Assembly: GCF_000426065.1 (NCBI RefSeq)
Contig: NZ_AUEQ01000017.1
Span: forward strand, 62,001-126,000
Length of the DNA stretch: 64,000 nt
Direction: 5' to 3'
DNA from: Mycobacterium sp. URHD0025
Lineage (GTDB): Bacteria > Actinomycetota > Actinomycetes > Mycobacteriales > Mycobacteriaceae
Shown here: positions 43,049 to 51,486 of the stretch, piece after piece
Layout of the letters: every line of letters begins with the position of its first letter
Position numbering within the stretch: position 1 is the first letter of the stretch
The notes under the pieces: model-generated
Databases searched by the model: none
What the model saw: the letters and a program-made list of their open reading frames with translations, nothing else
Told to the model about the DNA's origin: nothing
Program-made: the position numbers and the translations under genes

Positions 43049-44577
43049 CCGCGACTGCAGCCGCCGCTGACACTTCCAGCGCGACGCCCAGCAAGCCGTC
43101 GACTACCAGGGTCACCATCCTCACCGGTAAGCGGTTGACGGATTTGGTGTTGCCGGCCACTGCGCCGATCGAGACGTATATCGACGAAACCGTCAGTGTC
43201 CTGGGCGAATTGCTCGAAGACACCCCGAAGGACACCCTCGCCGGATTCGACTTCTCGGAGCAGGGCATGTGGGCGTTCGCCCGCCCTGGTGCGCCACCGT
43301 TGAAGGCCGCCGAGTCCCTGGACGATGCCGGGGTCGTCGACGGATCGCTGCTGACGCTGGTTTCCGTGAGCCGCACCGAGCGCTACCGTCCACTGGTCGA
43401 GGACGTGATCGACGCAATCGCGGTGCTCGATGAGTCACCTGTGTTCGACCGGACTGCGCTGGATCGTTTTGTCGGCCTGGCCATTCCGGTGGTCGCCACC
43501 GTTGTGACCGTCATGTCGCTGCTGTCCTGGAGTGGCGCCGGCCAAGGTTGGTGGTGGGCGGTGGCGCTGGGGCTGTTCGGCCTCGGGCTTCTCGGGGGCA
43601 GCTTCACCGCGCAGAGTCGTTACCAGAATCTGGATTTGGCCGAGAGTCTTCTTTTGGCGTCCACGATCGTGCTCGCCGGTGCCGCAGCGCTGGCCGTGCC
43701 GTTGCCGTACGACGCCGATTCTCTTGGCGCGCCACAGCTCGCCGGCGCGGGTGCGGTGGTGCTGCTGTTGACGTTGGCCACCCGCGGCGGGCCGCGTCAC
43801 CGCGCCGATGTGGCAGCGTTCCTCGCGGTCCTGGCGATCGCCATCACGGGCGGGGCTATCGCCGTCGGATATGGCGGGGGCGTTTGGGTGCCCGCGGGAG
43901 CGATCGCGTTCGGGCTGGTCGTGGTGACCAACGCTGCCAAACTTACTGTCGCCGTTGCCCGTATCGCATTGCCACCGATTCCGGTGCCGGGTGAGACAGT
44001 ATCCAACGATGAACTCCTCGACCCGGTCGTCACCCCGGATGAGGTCGACGACGCCTCACCCACGTGGAAGGCAATCATCGCGTCGGTGCCGGAATCGGCT
44101 GCCCGGTTGCAGGAACGCAGCCTGCTGACGCGCCAGCTATTGATCGGGTTCCTTTCAGCCGGTGCGCTGGTGCTGTCGATCGGTGCGATTGCTGTTGTGG
44201 TGCAAGGGCATTTCTTTATTCACAGCATGATCGTCGCCGGCCTGGTGGCCGTGATCTGTGGCTTCCGGTCCCGTCTGTATGCCGAACGGTGGTGCTCTTG
44301 GGCCCTCCTTGCGGCAGCGATCAGCGTGCCGACTGGCGTGATGGTCCGCCTGTGCCTGTGGAACCCGGGCAACGCCTGGATGGTGCTGGGGATCTACACG
44401 GCGGTGGCGTTGGTTGCTTTGATCGCGGTGGGCGCCGCCGACGGAGTACGCCGAACGTCGCCGGTCACCAAGCGGATCTTGGAACTGACAGATGGCGCCG
44501 CTATTGCTGCGGTGATCCCGCTGCTGTTGTGGATCGCCGGGGTGTACGACCTGCTGCGAAATCTGCGGTTGCACTGA
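43045..44577 (+). CDS. eccD1: ESX-1 membrane channel protein EccD1
   Basis: A 510-residue protein with an N-terminal ubiquitin-like domain (about 18-105, TRVTILTGKRLTDLVLPATAPIETYIDETV) and eleven predicted membrane helices. It is the main membrane-spanning subunit of the ESX core. The start is TTG 43045, overlapping the espI stop (TTGA). Length equals the family norm (511). The 347-nt gap that follows holds a possible terminator and a new promoter. Confidence 0.95.
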   Translation: MTATAAAADTSSATPSKPSTTRVTILTGKRLTDLVLPATAPIETYIDETVSVLGELLEDTPKDTLAGFDFSEQGMWAFARPGAPPLKAAESLDDAGVVDGSLLTLVSVSRTERYRPLVEDVIDAIAVLDESPVFDRTALDRFVGLAIPVVATVVTVMSLLSWSGAGQGWWWAVALGLFGLGLLGGSFTAQSRYQNLDLAESLLLASTIVLAGAAALAVPLPYDADSLGAPQLAGAGAVVLLLTLATRGGPRHRADVAAFLAVLAIAITGGAIAVGYGGGVWVPAGAIAFGLVVVTNAAKLTVAVARIALPPIPVPGETVSNDELLDPVVTPDEVDDASPTWKAIIASVPESAARLQERSLLTRQLLIGFLSAGALVLSIGAIAVVVQGHFFIHSMIVAGLVAVICGFRSRLYAERWCSWALLAAAISVPTGVMVRLCLWNPGNAWMVLGIYTAVALVALIAVGAADGVRRTSPVTKRILELTDGAAIAAVIPLLLWIAGVYDLLRNLRLH

Positions 44578-44924
44578 GGCTTGTCGGGCGCTGGGGGAAC
44601 CGATTACCCAAGCACCGGCACCAGCGCGGGCAGCGTCCACTGCAGGACCTCCCGAAGGGCACGGACGGTGTGGCGGGGCGAATCGACCCGTCGCGTGCGA
44701 CGCATGCTGAAGGCCGCCGAGCACCTAGATTTTGTGCGTTCGGCCTGCGTTGGGCTCGGGTAGCATTTTGCTGAACTACTGGTAGAGGGGATCGTCGACG
44801 GCCGTCCTGGAATGATGTTGATTGGGTGGCCGTAGCCGCGTCGTCGCGTAACGGGCCAGAGGGTATTCGGGGCCGCCGGCGGGCCTGCTCAGCGAGTTCC
44901 TCACGGCTAACTGATGGGGGTGCC
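44578..44924 (+). promoter_or_regulatory. Gap between eccD1 and espJ: weak hairpin and candidate promoter
   Basis: GCGCTGG (44588-44594) pairs with CCAGCGC (44621-44627), a 7-bp stem with a 26-nt loop that may end the espI-eccD1 message. A TAGCAT -10 is at 44761-44766, with no clear -35. Nothing else is supported in the gap. Confidence 0.3.
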
Positions 44925-45704
44925 ATGACCGGGGAGCTGAAGGTCAATATTGCCGAACTGCGGGCGGGCGGTTTGGGATTTCGGGATGCGGCCGATGCGC
45001 TTCCTGATCCGCCGAGTGCGTTCCCCTCATTGGGCGGAGATCGGTTCTCGCAAGCGATGACCGACCGTACCAATGAGGTGGAAGCACCGCTCAAGGACAC
45101 GTTGCCAACAACCAGAAGTGATGCGCAGACGACGGCGACGAACATCGGTGTGGCCGCTGATCAGTATGAGCAGACTGACCAGCAGGCTCAGGGAGCCATC
45201 GACGCCCGGTCGGCGGAGTTCGACTCGAAGTTCGGTTCACCGAGCTCGAGCGGTGGCGGTGGGGCGATGGATGCGATGGGTCAGTTCGGCCAGCTGATGC
45301 AGGTGCCGATGCAGATGGCCCAGCAGTTGGCTCAGGTGCCGATGCAGATGGCTCAACAGGCGGGCCAGATTCCGCAGACGATCATGCAAGGCGTCCAGCA
45401 GTTCGGTCAGATGGGAGGCGGGCTCGGCCAAGGCAGCTCGGCTGCGGAAGGCTCCCCTGCCGGTCCTGCAGGGTCGGTGCCTGATGCGGAGACTGAGTCG
45501 TCTTCCGATGACGAGAACCGTGAGGGCAAGGACGCGCAGCAAGACCAGGATGATCAGCGCGAGGGAGCTGTCGCGTCCGATGGTGGCGCGCAACGGGCAC
45601 CGGTACTCGAATCGCCCGCACAAGGGGCGCCGTCTAGCCCGACGGTCGAGGCTGCGCCCAGCCATCCGCGGCGGCCGCCGGGTGATCCGTCAGTGTTGTT
45701 GTGA
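44925..45704 (+). CDS. espJ: ESX-1 secretion-associated protein EspJ
   Basis: A 259-residue protein from ATG 44925 (GGGGG upstream); the frame opens earlier at 44826 but lacks a ribosome site there. The first ~100 residues are helical with GDRFSQAMTDRTNEVEAPLKDTL, NIGVAADQYEQTDQQAQGAI and a YxxxD-like YEQTD, the layout of EspJ. A Met/Gln-rich repeat (VPMQMAQQ) and an acidic, Pro-rich tail follow. It is a likely ESX-1 substrate. Position after eccD1 matches Rv3878. Confidence 0.85.
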   Translation: MTGELKVNIAELRAGGLGFRDAADALPDPPSAFPSLGGDRFSQAMTDRTNEVEAPLKDTLPTTRSDAQTTATNIGVAADQYEQTDQQAQGAIDARSAEFDSKFGSPSSSGGGGAMDAMGQFGQLMQVPMQMAQQLAQVPMQMAQQAGQIPQTIMQGVQQFGQMGGGLGQGSSAAEGSPAGPAGSVPDAETESSSDDENREGKDAQQDQDDQREGAVASDGGAQRAPVLESPAQGAPSSPTVEAAPSHPRRPPGDPSVLL

Positions 45705-45736
45705 CCGATAGTGCTTTTTGACTCGAAGGTGTGGTG

Positions 45737-46939
45737 ATGACGCTTCCTCCTCCTCCCCAGGATCCGTTCGGTTCGCAACCCTCCGGTGGGGGTGGGGGGT
45801 CGCAGTGGAGTGGGCCAGCGCCGCAAGGTGCGATACCGCCGTACGCCGGTGGCGGGCAACCTCAGGGAGCACCGCAGTACGGGCAGCAGCCCGGTGCGCC
45901 GTGGCAACAGCAGCAGTCCTGGGCCGGCGCCCCGTCCCCACATCCGAACAAGGGCGGCAAGGGCAAGTGGATCCTGGTGGGTCTCGCGCTCGTCGCGGTG
46001 ATCGCGGTGAGCGTCGTCGGAACTGTTCTCGTGCTGCGCCCAGATTCGGGAGGCAGCGGCCAGTCGCCCAACTCAGCCGACGGCGCCTCGGATTTCGCGA
46101 GCGCAAATGACACCGGACCGGCCAATATCATCACCGAGGAGCCGACTTGCGAAGCGTGGGTAAAGATCGCGCGCGATATGGAGGCAGCGGTCCCTGAATG
46201 GAACCACCAGGATTATGCGGTGCCAGCGGCAGAGTGGACGGCCCAACAACGAGAGGTGTTCGAGAAGGAAAGCTCGGTATTAGCTACCTCGATCAAAAAG
46301 GTGGCTAACCTCGCGAAGCAGACACCGCATCGGATCGTACGCGAACTGTATGGGCAATATTCTGCGTACGCTCAGGCCGTTATCGATGCTATTCCAACTT
46401 ACGCGTCGGCAGATAACTACATTGTTGCAGCGTACAATAAATTCGCGGCGACGCTCAGCAGGGTGTGCGATGCGATTCATTTCCGCGCGGCGCAGGAAAG
46501 TGCTCCCCTGATTCCACTCCCTGGGCCTCCGACGGATGTCGAGGCGATGAATCGTGACATTTCTCTGGTACCGGAGCGATTTCTGAGCGGTCAAAATCGT
46601 GTGTGTGACGACTGGATAAGTACGACTGAGCGTTACGACAAAGACACCGAGGCTTGGCGCGCTATCGACGCGAACATCCCGGCAACGGCATGGACTTTAG
46701 ATCAAAAAGCCGTCATGGACGCAGTTGTGCCCGTGATGGTCACTTATGCAGATGATATGGAGCGTTTGGGTCGGCAAAGCGCGAATCCGGTTTGGGAGGA
46801 CTTCGCGGTCTTTGCAGCGCAGTATAGGCGCGCGTATGTCCAGGCGATTCCCACATATGCGCCAAATTCTTCCTATATTTCGGGGGTATCGTCATTTCTG
46901 TCCAACGCGATCTATTGGGCGTGTAAGGCAGAGTCGTGA
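45737..46939 (+). CDS. Membrane protein with duplicated outer helical domain (not in M. tuberculosis ESX-1)
   Basis: A 400-residue protein from ATG 45737 (AAGG seven bases upstream; GTGs at 45731 and 45734 are alternatives). The N-terminus is Pro/Gly/Gln-rich (1-75), then a membrane helix (about 78-100) and two similar ~110-residue outer domains. Each domain begins with a Cys-x-x-Trp (CEAW and CDDW), contains a PAAEWT/PATAWT segment and an [AV]IPTYA motif, and ends with Ala-Cys-like SRVCDAI/YWACKA. This is an internal duplication. From about 46260 the base composition is visibly poorer in GC than neighbouring genes. It sits between espJ and espK, where M. tuberculosis has none. Its stop overlaps the espK start. 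Function is unknown. Confidence 0.7.
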   Translation: MTLPPPPQDPFGSQPSGGGGGSQWSGPAPQGAIPPYAGGGQPQGAPQYGQQPGAPWQQQQSWAGAPSPHPNKGGKGKWILVGLALVAVIAVSVVGTVLVLRPDSGGSGQSPNSADGASDFASANDTGPANIITEEPTCEAWVKIARDMEAAVPEWNHQDYAVPAAEWTAQQREVFEKESSVLATSIKKVANLAKQTPHRIVRELYGQYSAYAQAVIDAIPTYASADNYIVAAYNKFAATLSRVCDAIHFRAAQESAPLIPLPGPPTDVEAMNRDISLVPERFLSGQNRVCDDWISTTERYDKDTEAWRAIDANIPATAWTLDQKAVMDAVVPVMVTYADDMERLGRQSANPVWEDFAVFAAQYRRAYVQAIPTYAPNSSYISGVSSFLSNAIYWACKAES

Positions 46940-49323
46940 GTGCGATTGCCAACCCCGGCCCTGTGCTGATTGACGACATTTCGGATATCTCCGCGTTGAT
47001 GGGCGGGACTATAGAGAAGCCGCCTGGTGAGTACGCGCCTACTATGACGGGTCCGGGAGCGTGGCCGGAGTTCGATGAGTCGGTGTTCGATCAGCGAAAA
47101 GAAATGCTGAGCAGTATCAAATCAGCGGTGTCCCAAGCCCGGGCGAGCTGGGATGCGGTACATGCGGGAATTTTCAATGGGCTGCTGGTATGGGTCGGTG
47201 GCAGCGCGACGGCCGCTGCGGCGAAAGCGCAGGAGCACAGCAAGGCGATGCAGGAGATCGAACAGCAACTTGCTGATGCCATCGAATGGTGTGGTAAGGC
47301 GTGGGTGACCACCAGGATGGCGAAAAAAGCGATTTCCGACTATGTCGAGCTCAAGCACAAGGAAATTTATGACTTCTTGGCTAAGGCGGAGAAGGAGGGA
47401 ACGAAGGCGCAAGATGCCAAAGATGCAGCGCAGAAGATAGCTGAGCAGGCATACCACGCCAACAAGAAATTTCTGGACACCCTGGCCGACAGCCTGGGTG
47501 GAAAAACCGAAGCGGCCGAATCTCCACCACCTGGGAATAATGTCGCCGGCCCGCTCGAAAATAATGGCACCGGGACGCCTGGATCGACGTCTCCCGGATC
47601 GACGGCATCGGTTGGAGGCACATCCGGTTCAGGTAAAGAGCCGTTGGCGTCGTTAATGAGTAATGAACCCAAGGGGCATCCGCAACCCGGCGACGACGCG
47701 CCCGCGGGTGGTGCGCCGGCTAAGGCAGCTGAGGGTTTGGGTGAGCAGGCGCAACCGGCCCCTCGTGCTCCGTCTGCGGGTGATGAGGGCGGAGCGTCGG
47801 CTAAGGCAGCTGAGGGTTTGGGTGAGCAGGCGCAACCGGCCCCTCGTGCTCCGTCTGCGGGTGATGAGGGCGAAGCACCGGCTAAGACAGCTGAGGGCGT
47901 GGCTGAGCAGGCGCAACCGGCCCCCGCAACTCTCCCGACTGTCTCGCCAAATCCCGCTCAACCCCCTGCTGGCAAACCACCCACGAGCCCGGTGACTCCT
48001 TCCGTTCCGTCCGCGCCGGGGGCGCCGAGCGCCCCAAGTCTGGGCGGCGCGCCTAGCTCCTCGAGCGCGGCGAGCAGTCCGTTGAGCAGCGGGTCCTCCT
48101 CTTTGGCAGGTGCGGGGATGGATCCGTCAAAGGCAGCAGAAGCACTGGCCGGCCGTCCGCCCGTGGATCCGCTCAAGGAGTTCTCGAAGGGCTTTGCGGA
48201 TTCGGCTGGGACGCCGGTGCATGCTGCTTCTTCTGGCGGGGGTGCGCCCCCGCCCTTGGCGCCCGCTCCTGCGGTTCCAGCTAGTGATCCAATGGTGCCG
48301 GCGAGCACCAACACGGCGCCGGTGTCGCAGAACAGTGCGCCCGCCGCTGCGCCGCCGGCCCAGCCTCCGTCGGGTGGCCCGATGGGTATGGGTGGTGGCG
48401 GCATGCCGTTGGGCCCGCCGCCTACTGCGCCGCCGGCCGGAGCGGTGGCACCGCCCCCGCCACCGGCTGCTCCACCTGCGCCCGCCGTGTCGGCAGCGGC
48501 CGGCGCCCAGGTGGCTCCGATACCGGTATCTGCGGCGCGTGCCGAGCGTGATGCCGCGCTGAACGCGGCAAAGCGTTCGGGTTCTGACCCGTTGGAGACG
48601 GCGCGCAGGATCGCAGCCGCGCTCAATGTTGGTGTGGGCGAGCTGAAGTTCACGTGGCTGACCGGATTGACCCAGGACGGAACGATCGTGGTGGCGAACA
48701 ACTACGGTTTGGGTTACATCCCGCAGGGGGTCAAGTTGCCCCAACAGGTCAAGTTCGCGAGCGTGGACGAATCCATTCCGATGGAGGAACGGGCCAAGTG
48801 GACGACGTATCCGATTCTGGCGTTGCATGGTTGGGCGCAGGCGCACGATACGACTCTGAGGGCGGTCATTGGGTTTGAGGAGCAGTTCAAGGGTTCGGAT
48901 CCCGGCGTGCCGACCGTTGCGCTGCAACGCGAGGATTTACCTTCCGATGGTCGGATGCAGGGGCGGTCTCGGTTGGAGGTGATTGCTCCGGAGGTGGCCG
49001 CACGGTTGTCAGCGGTGACTGATGCAATGTTGATCGACATGCTGCCGCCGGCGCCAGCTGATCCGCAACCACCGGAGGATCGGCGGTTCGAGCTCATGAT
49101 GGAGGTTTTTCGGCCGTTGTTGAGCGCTGATACGGGCCGAGCTGTGCCGCAGCTGCAGGCATTGATTCCTTTTGCAAATCATATGCAGGAGATGGCTTTA
49201 CACGGTGCGTATACAGCTGTCGATGGCGAGGCTCTGCGCACTGCGACGGCCGATGCGATCTACTGGCAGCACATCGGTGTGATGGCTGGTGATGCGCTGG
49301 CCACGGTTTCTGTCGCTGTGTAG
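46936..49323 (+). CDS. espK: ESX-1 secretion-associated protein EspK
   Basis: A 795-residue protein with GTG start overlapping the previous stop (GTGA). The N-terminus (about 1-180) is helical (PGAWPEFDESVFDQRKEM, SAVSQARASWDAVHAGIFNGLLVWVGGSA). A long Pro/Ala/Ser region (about 185-525) holds 27-residue tandem repeats. The C-terminus (about 535-795) has the EspK domain: IPVSAARAERDAA, DPLETARRIAAALN, TQDGTIVVANNYGLGYIPQGVKLP, GRSRLEV. EspK binds EspB and directs it to EccCb1 in M. marinum. In M. tuberculosis the gene is on the opposite strand, in line with espL-espB; here it is inverted. Confidence 0.87.
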   Translation: MSAIANPGPVLIDDISDISALMGGTIEKPPGEYAPTMTGPGAWPEFDESVFDQRKEMLSSIKSAVSQARASWDAVHAGIFNGLLVWVGGSATAAAAKAQEHSKAMQEIEQQLADAIEWCGKAWVTTRMAKKAISDYVELKHKEIYDFLAKAEKEGTKAQDAKDAAQKIAEQAYHANKKFLDTLADSLGGKTEAAESPPPGNNVAGPLENNGTGTPGSTSPGSTASVGGTSGSGKEPLASLMSNEPKGHPQPGDDAPAGGAPAKAAEGLGEQAQPAPRAPSAGDEGGASAKAAEGLGEQAQPAPRAPSAGDEGEAPAKTAEGVAEQAQPAPATLPTVSPNPAQPPAGKPPTSPVTPSVPSAPGAPSAPSLGGAPSSSSAASSPLSSGSSSLAGAGMDPSKAAEALAGRPPVDPLKEFSKGFADSAGTPVHAASSGGGAPPPLAPAPAVPASDPMVPASTNTAPVSQNSAPAAAPPAQPPSGGPMGMGGGGMPLGPPPTAPPAGAVAPPPPPAAPPAPAVSAAAGAQVAPIPVSAARAERDAALNAAKRSGSDPLETARRIAAALNVGVGELKFTWLTGLTQDGTIVVANNYGLGYIPQGVKLPQQVKFASVDESIPMEERAKWTTYPILALHGWAQAHDTTLRAVIGFEEQFKGSDPGVPTVALQREDLPSDGRMQGRSRLEVIAPEVAARLSAVTDAMLIDMLPPAPADPQPPEDRRFELMMEVFRPLLSADTGRAVPQLQALIPFANHMQEMALHGAYTAVDGEALRTATADAIYWQHIGVMAGDALATVSVAV
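47719..47931. repeat. 81-bp in-frame tandem repeat in espK
   Basis: Units starting gctaaggcagctgagg begin at 47719, 47800 and (degenerate) 47881. The first two copies are almost identical at the DNA level. Each encodes 27 residues with the core AEGLGEQAQPAPRAPSAGDE. It is a candidate variable-number repeat. Confidence 0.88.
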
Positions 49324-49466
49324 GCGAGGACTCGGGCATTGCAGACGTGTTTCGACGTGCTCCGCCAGCATCTGGTCCCCTGCAAGCCCTTAGGCCCGGG
49401 GCCGGCCAGGCGGCTCGACCTCGTCCGCGCCCATTGCAAGGGACCTCGAACGAGCCGTCACCAACA

Positions 49467-49506
49467 AGTCAGCCCGCCTGACCATGTACGGCGAGGCGGG
49501 CTGACT
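49467..49506. terminator. Bidirectional terminator between espK and espL
   Basis: A 13-bp perfect stem AGTCAGCCCGCCT (49467-49479) pairs with AGGCGGGCTGACT (49494-49506), loop 14 nt, between convergent genes. Confidence 0.8.
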
Positions 49507-49524
49507 CGGTTTAGTTCGGGGCCC

Positions 49525-49863
49525 TCAGCCCAGTTCCGACCCGTCAGCGGTCAGCTCCGCGACCATCGCATCCAGCCGTTCCCTGTCGGCCTCGATGGAT
49601 GTCGTCGCCGCAGCCGTTGCCTTCTGGATCGCCTCGTTGAGCCGTTGTTCGACGGTGTGTGCACCCAACCGCAGTAGTCCGTCCTTGATGTAGACGTCGG
49701 TCAGCTGATGATGGCCGTTGAGCGTAACTTCGACGCTCTGGGCTTCGTCTGTCGCCGTGAACGTTTCGGTGTTCATTTTGTGCAGCTGATCATCCATGAG
49801 CGACTGCAGTTGCTGTGCTTGGCGCAGTACCGCAGCGACCTGCGGGTGTATCTCGTCGGTCAC
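49525..49863 (-). CDS. espL: ESX-1 accessory protein EspL (YbaB/EbfC fold)
   Basis: A 112-residue cytosolic protein of the YbaB/EbfC nucleoid-associated fold: VAAVLRQAQQLQSLMDDQLHKM, then SVEVTLNGHHQLTDVYIKDGLLRLG and a terminal helix. In ESX-1 EspL stabilises EspE, EspF and EspH, and affects WhiB6. Start GTG 49863 overlaps the espB stop (GTGA). Confidence 0.88.
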   Translation of the reverse strand: MTDEIHPQVAAVLRQAQQLQSLMDDQLHKMNTETFTATDEAQSVEVTLNGHHQLTDVYIKDGLLRLGAHTVEQRLNEAIQKATAAATTSIEADRERLDAMVAELTADGSELG

Positions 49864-51437
49864 TTCGAATCCTGCCCGTCCTGGCCAGGCTTACGCTTCC
49901 GCCGGCCGATCACGCCTTCGGTGTAGTTGCGATCCTCGACGTACAGGTCTTCATCGGGGGCGAGGTTGGCGTCGCGCCGCTTCTCCCTGCCCTGGCCACC
50001 CTGTCCATGACCGCCGCCCATGCCGCCCATACCGCCGCCCATACCGCCGGCGCCGGAACCTCCGGAAGCCCCGGCCGGGATCGCACCGCCACGGGCACCG
50101 GCAGGAGACGCTGCCACGGAGTCGGCTCCGACGGCAGGACCGAGGGGCGCGGCGGGCATCCCGCCGCCACCCAGGCCTCCGCCCCCGCCTCCAGCGCCGG
50201 CACTCGCCGGCTTGAGGCTGGGCTCTCCGACACCGGGGATCTCGGGCGTGCCCTCAGGCAGACCCGCGCCAGGACCCTTTGGCGCGCCACCGCCGGACGG
50301 GGCGCCACCTGAGGGTGCGCCCCCACCTGAGGGTGCGCCACCGCTCGGAGAACCGCCGGACTTCTCACCGGCTGAGGGATCAGCCCCGGTCGGCGCTGAC
50401 ATTGATGCGGGATCGACTGACGGCATCTTGGGCATCTCCGGCACGCCGCCTGGTCCCCCGGGTAGGCCGCCTGGTCCCCCGGGTACGCCGCCGGGGCCCC
50501 CGGGTCCGGTGGGCACAGTTGACGGGTCGATGCCGCCCGCACCTCGAGGTGGGTTGGCTGCCCGCACCGGTTGGGTCACCAAGGAGCTGGCGTAACTGTC
50601 GCGGACTTCTCCAGATCGCTTCTCCAACTCCTCCATGTCAGCGATAACCCGCTCAACATGGCCGTTCGCGATGTCGTAAGACATCCCGAGGCCGTCGAAT
50701 ATGCCGCCGTTCCACGATGTGGAGTCGGCGAGTTCCTTCTCCAGCTCGAGGTACTTTTCATACAGCGGTGTGTGGGCCTCCAAAGTTGCCTTGTGCTGGT
50801 CGTAGATGCTCTTTGCTACTTGGGCGAGCGCCGCCCAGGCGGTGGATAGCTGGTTCATCCAGTCCACCAGCTCTTTTCGGTAAGTTTCAGCGGCCTCCGC
50901 CGCTCCGCCCTCCCAGGCGGGAATGCTGGTGATCGGGAGAATCGAGCTCAAATCCGATGCAGTTTTTGACCACTGGCTGTGAGCGTTGCGCGCTGAAGAA
51001 CCTTGGTCGCCCCCCTCGAGCTTCTTCTGAGCCTCCTTGATGTTCATACATTGACCCGGTGGGATGGCGGCCATCGGCTCCATAGGTTCCGGGTCAGCCG
51101 GGCGCGGCGTAGGAGGTGGCGGAACAGTGATGTCCGCCATCGCTGCCATCCGCGCTGGATCCGAAGACAGTATCCCGGCGTACGCTTCGTCCTTGTGGTC
51201 GTACTCGGTGGCGGCCTTCTCAAGGATGTCCGCGACGCGCGCGGCCTCCTCCTTTGCCCAGTTATTGCTGCGCTGCAGGGCGGCGGCGTTTTTATTCAAA
51301 TTGCCGATCGCGGTTCCGGCGGGCATGAAGTCGTTCGGTGCCTGCACTTGAATGGGTTCCCCCGGCCACGTCAGCCCGGTCAGTTCCGCCGCGCGACTGC
51401 GAAGCTGGCTGGTGTCGACCTTCAATTCTTCTGGCAT
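49860..51437 (-). CDS. espB: ESX-1 secreted protein EspB
   Basis: A 525-residue protein from ATG 51437 (GGGAGGAATAGCT upstream); the frame runs on to 51524 without a ribosome site. The N-terminal ~280 residues are a PE/PPE-like helical fold: EELKVDTSQLRSRAAELTGL, YDHKDEAY (YxxxD secretion motif), PAWEGGAAEAAE (WxG turn) and LEKELADSTSWNGGIFDGLG. The C-terminus is Gly/Pro-rich (PGGPGG repeats), ending in a basic RKRKPGQDGQ-type tail. MycP1 cleaves EspB in M. tuberculosis within the C-terminal part. It is longer than the 460-residue M. tuberculosis protein. Confidence 0.92.
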   Translation of the reverse strand: MPEELKVDTSQLRSRAAELTGLTWPGEPIQVQAPNDFMPAGTAIGNLNKNAAALQRSNNWAKEEAARVADILEKAATEYDHKDEAYAGILSSDPARMAAMADITVPPPPTPRPADPEPMEPMAAIPPGQCMNIKEAQKKLEGGDQGSSARNAHSQWSKTASDLSSILPITSIPAWEGGAAEAAETYRKELVDWMNQLSTAWAALAQVAKSIYDQHKATLEAHTPLYEKYLELEKELADSTSWNGGIFDGLGMSYDIANGHVERVIADMEELEKRSGEVRDSYASSLVTQPVRAANPPRGAGGIDPSTVPTGPGGPGGVPGGPGGLPGGPGGVPEMPKMPSVDPASMSAPTGADPSAGEKSGGSPSGGAPSGGGAPSGGAPSGGGAPKGPGAGLPEGTPEIPGVGEPSLKPASAGAGGGGGGLGGGGMPAAPLGPAVGADSVAASPAGARGGAIPAGASGGSGAGGMGGGMGGMGGGHGQGGQGREKRRDANLAPDEDLYVEDRNYTEGVIGRRKRKPGQDGQDSK

Positions 51438-51486
51438 AGCTATTCCTCCCGACCCTTCTGGGACCCCTCTCCCAGGAAGCTTGATG

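Noticed and set aside
49339..49677. Plus-strand open frame of 112 codons after espK
   Set aside because: It runs through the terminator hairpin and the antisense of espL.
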